Below are positions 60,561 through 64,000 of a stretch of DNA of 64,000 bases, in pieces (positions within the stretch are counted from its first letter, which is position 1; every line of letters starts with the position of its first letter). A model generated the notes under the pieces. The model saw only the letters and a program-made list of their open reading frames with translations, made no database searches and was not told the DNA's origin. The translations under genes and the position numbers were made by a program. Location: positions 7,862,485 through 7,926,484 of the forward strand of contig NC_134027.1 in assembly GCF_964204645.1 (NCBI RefSeq), in the 5' to 3' direction. The stretch comes from Tubulanus polymorphus. Its lineage: Eukaryota > Nemertea > Palaeonemertea > Tubulaniformes > Tubulanidae.

Positions 60561-63405
60561 CTAGTTTAGGTTTAACGGCGCTGGAGGCTGTGGTATTAAC
60601 GACGTGAAAAAGGTAAAGAAGAAAGTAAATGCTATTCGAAATGGATTGGGTGGCGGTGGCTCGACAATGACAGCTTCTACGTTTGGAGTAACTTCTTCAG
60701 CAGATTCATCATTTTCATTTTCCTGCAAAAAAATGAAATATCAAATGAGATGTAGTTCCCCCAGTCTATGAACTGGATAACCAAGCTAATCGCCATTTTT
60801 CTGAACATCATTGAAATTACCTCTGTTTGTGGCGGTTCTTGGTCAGCATTTTCGGCTTGTTGAACGTTATTTTCTTGTTGTTGCTGTTGTTGATTCTGCC
60901 TTCGTCGTAATTGAAACCAACCGACTTGATATCTAAAACATTAACGAAACCATAGTACATCCAATTCAAAGAAAAGACCAGGGACCAAGATGTGAGCACA
61001 GGGAGAAGGAATACTTACAAATACATGGCCATGAAAAATCCAAATGCTAGTAGAGCACGCGACAGCGTAGAATAAAAATAGCACATACTGAATAACACTG
61101 CTATCTGACAAATCATGTAAAACCAGTCAAGCCAATCACCTTGTGGGCCATCATCATCATCCATAGCCACCATACCACCTTAAAAACAGATGCAACATTC
61201 AAAGCATTAAGAATGGATTATGTTGTATTGCGAATTATATTAATTGAACTTTTAATATTTTTTGCAGTTACGAGATGAACTTATGACGTTTCAGCTACAA
61301 GACGTAATTGCTGTCCTTATCATGAACTGTATAATTCAGTCTTTTTACCTTGGGCGTTCATAACCATGTTTTGATTAGCCGCCTGTTGTTGGTTATTGGC
61401 AGGTAAATTATTGTTAACAGCAGCAGCAGCACCACCAGCCTCTTGTACGGGCACAGCATTTTGAGGAGGAACAGAGGAGCCAGGAGCATTCACGCCGACG
61501 GGGGTTGGGGGAGGAGTATGCATTCCTCCACCTACATGATGCATGCTGGAAATGACAAATAAGATGTTTTGAGATTTTATGCAAAAACTGGAATGCAATC
61601 ATTTCCCCGGTTCAATTTATACTTACTATTGCATATATTGAGCCATTTGTTGCGTGTACATGTGTTGTAACCATGATAACTGTTCGGGCGTGTATCCTGG
61701 ATACATTGCGGTGAGATGCATCCGCACATACTGTTCATACTGTTCCTGATTGACCCTGTAAGTCAATAAACAGGCATTTATTTGTAAGTAAAAACATTAG
61801 ATTTTAATTGGCCATGGATTAATAAAACAAGCACCTTTCACAGCCAACACTAAACCCCCTACCCAACGTTACAGGCAACGCATCAGCCTTTTTTGACGGT
61901 CAAACATCAACCATTTGTAAATGCACATAATGAACAAAACTAAACTTTATTTGGCAGGTGTGGATCCACAGGCACTAGAACACCCTCCCCTGAGCACAAT
62001 TTCCTTGTTGGCTGAAGTTCTAATTCCAGAGTATGCCTGCTCTGGAATTAGAACTCCCAGTAACTTTGGGTAGGGGGGTTTTTTTCATCATCATCTTACC
62101 CTTGAAACTGAGTGTGTGGTATGAAGTTAGGCACTGAACCGCGATGATGTTGCATTAGATGTGAATATGGATGAAGATTAGGTACTGAACCACGATGTCG
62201 CAGCCCGTCCGTGCTTGTATTTACATTTGTAGCGTCACTGGTAACAGGGGTAGTGGTTCTTGTCGTTGACGTCACCGTTGTGGTGCTCGGTTTTGGCTGA
62301 AATATACATATGAACTTTCTATACACAATATATACTTATTTAATCTACTGACGTATGCATGCTACGGGCTACGAAATGCTAGAGAGATGAGAAACAAAAC
62401 CATATGTGCAGATGGTAGTTATTACAGCTATCATTTCGACTTTGAATGCTAATAGTACAGTACATGTAGGTAATACATTCACTACTATTGCAAGCAATTC
62501 ATTCAGGGTCAAAGGTACGAAGCAAATTGTGGAGCCCTCTCTGAAATTTTTTGAAAATTTGACGCAAAGTGTAGCAATTTCGTGGCATCTACGATCTAAA
62601 AGGGCTTTCACTAAAGCTTTTTTCCTTAAAAACTTTGCTTCGCCAATCCGTAGGGTGAGCTAGGTCCAGCTTCGACCCCAGTAGATCTGCACCTGGATAC
62701 CCAGCTTCATTCATGAGAAGGCGTGTCTAGTCAGATGTGCAACCTGGTTGAACTCAACTCATTGTTTTATTGTCATGTTCACAAGCGCAGATTCTGTGAA
62801 CCTGTCGTAAATTGGAATTGGCACTTCATGCAATGGATAAGTTAACCCCCCTTAATTTTCCTAAGTGTTTTACTTACTCTCTTCATTTCTGATGCAAGTT
62901 CTTCTTTAGTTGGAGTACAAACTAGATGCACCGTATGGGTTATCTCTTCTTCGTACTGAAATTCGAATAACGATTCACCATTTTAATTATCGACGATCAT
63001 TGAATTCAGTTTGGTGCCTAGAGAAAAAGGTTAAATTTGGGAACACAATGGAAAATATCTAACATTTTTTTACCTGCCATAAAACATCTTTTAACATCAG
63101 ATGATCAGATAGCAATCTTCCGGAATAGATTAGTTTTTGTGAGCCTTCAGCCTGAACAAACAAAGTAATTGACATTAATTGAATACTAAAATCTGGAGCA
63201 TTTTGATTCATCATTTCAATGAATAATTTTTGACATAATACGATGAAATGAATCAATAACTCACCGGCTTACTGGGATACACAGATGACAGATGCTTCTT
63301 CAGCTTTTTAATGGTCCATCCCAAACCGCACTCAATACGCTGATCAGCTATTCTTTGATTGGGAGCCTTTACAACCAGAGTGACTGGCATACTACTGAAG
63401 TCCAT
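60561..63405 (-). CDS. HERPUD: HERPUD-family ER membrane ubiquitin-like protein, 417 aa, 9 exons
   Basis: HERPUD proteins sit in the ER membrane and help the HRD1 complex in ER-associated degradation. Exons on the minus strand: 63405-63265, 63151-63074, 62955-62878, 62296-62100, 61755-61627, 61545-61349, 61178-61019, 60932-60821, 60722-60561; all phases agree. Residues about 6-86 are the ubiquitin-like domain (MPVTLVVKAPNQ start, IYSGRLLSDH core, HTVHLVCTP end). A Thr/Ser-rich linker carries two copies of HRGSVPN, then a Tyr/Gln segment (YEQYVRMHLTAMYPGYTPEQ), an Ala/Asn/Gln-rich linker, the DWLDW box (288-292) and a hydrophobic hairpin (294-327) with VGWFQLRRR after it, a poly-Gln run, an acidic stretch and a C-terminal FFTSLIPQPP. 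Length and order match HERPUD2-type proteins better than HERPUD1. It is tail-to-tail with the TSSK gene, 1.2 kb apart. Confidence 0.93.
62016..62055. repeat. Perfect 16-bp hairpin in HERPUD intron 4
   Basis: AGTTCTAATTCCAGAG (62016-62031) and its exact reverse complement (62040-62055) are separated by 8 bases. It lies about 45 bases beyond the exon 4 donor on the minus strand and could fold in the pre-mRNA next to the 5' splice site. Confidence 0.7.
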
Positions 63406-64000
63406 TGTGTGGAACCTTAAAATATAATATAGGTCTAAATGATAATTGACTTAACAAAATGAGCTTTCCAGGCTGATATACCACCAACATCAGCTCTTAC
63501 TGATTTTGGCGGTACAGAGGATGTATAGATTTAACAGTATTTTTGTTCATAATAGCTTAGATTTTGGATACAATGAATGATTCACGCACGTGGAATGATT
63601 TGTTGTCCTGGCGGTACGCACGACTGTCAGTTTTATCGGTAGTAGATAGCACATACTTGCCTAAGCCATAATTAGTCATACATAAGTCATGATAAATGAT
63701 AAACTAAAAACTAGGGCCTAACTCAAAAAAGAATGATGAAATTCGGCGTGTAATGACGAGACGCGTCAGAAAAACCCAAACAACTGGCCAAGAAGGAAGG
63801 TGCAACGGCAACGCAAGCGCAAGGGGACGACAGGAAGAGAGGTTAAATTGCCCAGTTCCGTGATTAAAACACCACGAATCAAAGTTCTCTACGTCTATTG
63901 TTTGTGTTTATAAGGTCGGTATTTCTGTCTTCATTTTACTCACCAGAAGCAAATCTGCTTTATATAACAAAAATAGTGACCGTCGATAGTTTTGTTTGTG
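63406..64000 (-). promoter_or_regulatory. Upstream region of HERPUD
   Basis: Immediately upstream of the ATG the minus strand reads TATTTTAAG followed by GTTCCACACA, which could be the acceptor of a 5' UTR intron. The block 63750-63850 is GC-richer and could be a first exon or promoter. I found no exact ER-stress element (CCAAT, nine bases, CCACG). Confidence 0.25.

Noticed and set aside
61414-61602. ORF ending in a run of Cys and Trp codons
   Set aside because: Out-of-frame reading of the Ala/Gly repeat in HERPUD exon 6.
63406-64000. ER-stress response element upstream of HERPUD
   Set aside because: CCACG/CGTGG words occur (for example near 63590 and 63870) but none has CCAAT at the required nine-base spacing.
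1-64000. CRISPR array, operon or bacterial defence system
   Set aside because: No regularly spaced repeats, no prokaryotic gene packing; the genes are spliced animal genes.
1-64000. Reverse transcriptase or transposase genes
   Set aside because: No YxDD-type or DDE-type frames seen in the open frames examined; the mobile elements present are all non-autonomous.

Overview
This is nuclear DNA from a metazoan, most likely a marine invertebrate. Genes are split by many short GT-AG introns, coding exons are about 42-50 percent GC by eye in AT-rich surroundings, vertebrate-type polyadenylation signals follow several genes, and fold-back and inverted-repeat elements are scattered through the non-coding DNA. 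The products (caveolin, Shaker-type potassium channel, CLCA, testis-specific kinase, HERPUD) are animal families. I cannot fix the phylum from sequence alone; a lophotrochozoan or invertebrate deuterostome is plausible. All exon borders below were worked out by hand from frame continuity and splice consensus.

Layout. 1-34 kb is gene-poor. The only firmly identified gene there is a two-exon caveolin on the minus strand (7.4-8.6 kb). Several orphan exons have good splice signals but no recognised family: about 5.3 kb minus, 9.1-9.3 kb plus, 25.6-25.9 kb minus, 28.7-28.9 kb plus. They imply one or more unrecognised genes with large introns. 34.8-36.2 kb holds a Shaker/Kv1-type channel almost entirely in one minus-strand exon. 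36.2-47.3 kb is mostly non-coding, with a mobile-element copy at 40.4-41.3 kb and a possible small secreted Cys-rich ORF at 39.6-39.8 kb. 47.3-57.2 kb is a head-to-tail tandem pair of 13-exon CLCA genes (986 and 951 aa) with identical intron positions and phases. A two-exon TSSK-family kinase follows at 58.1-59.3 kb (plus). A nine-exon HERPUD gene lies tail-to-tail with it at 60.6-63.4 kb (minus).

How they might relate. The window is a eukaryotic gene neighbourhood, not an operon, and I see no shared pathway. The CLCA pair is a local duplication in which both copies keep the zinc-protease and metal-adhesion motifs. Notable oddities are a voltage sensor in the Kv channel that is one charged triplet shorter than in Kv1/Kv3 channels, an Arg at its outer pore mouth, a divergent Cys-rich caveolin, and several distinct fold-back or inverted-repeat elements, one flanked by a 12-bp direct repeat. 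I found no reverse transcriptase, transposase, CRISPR array or intact tRNA gene.
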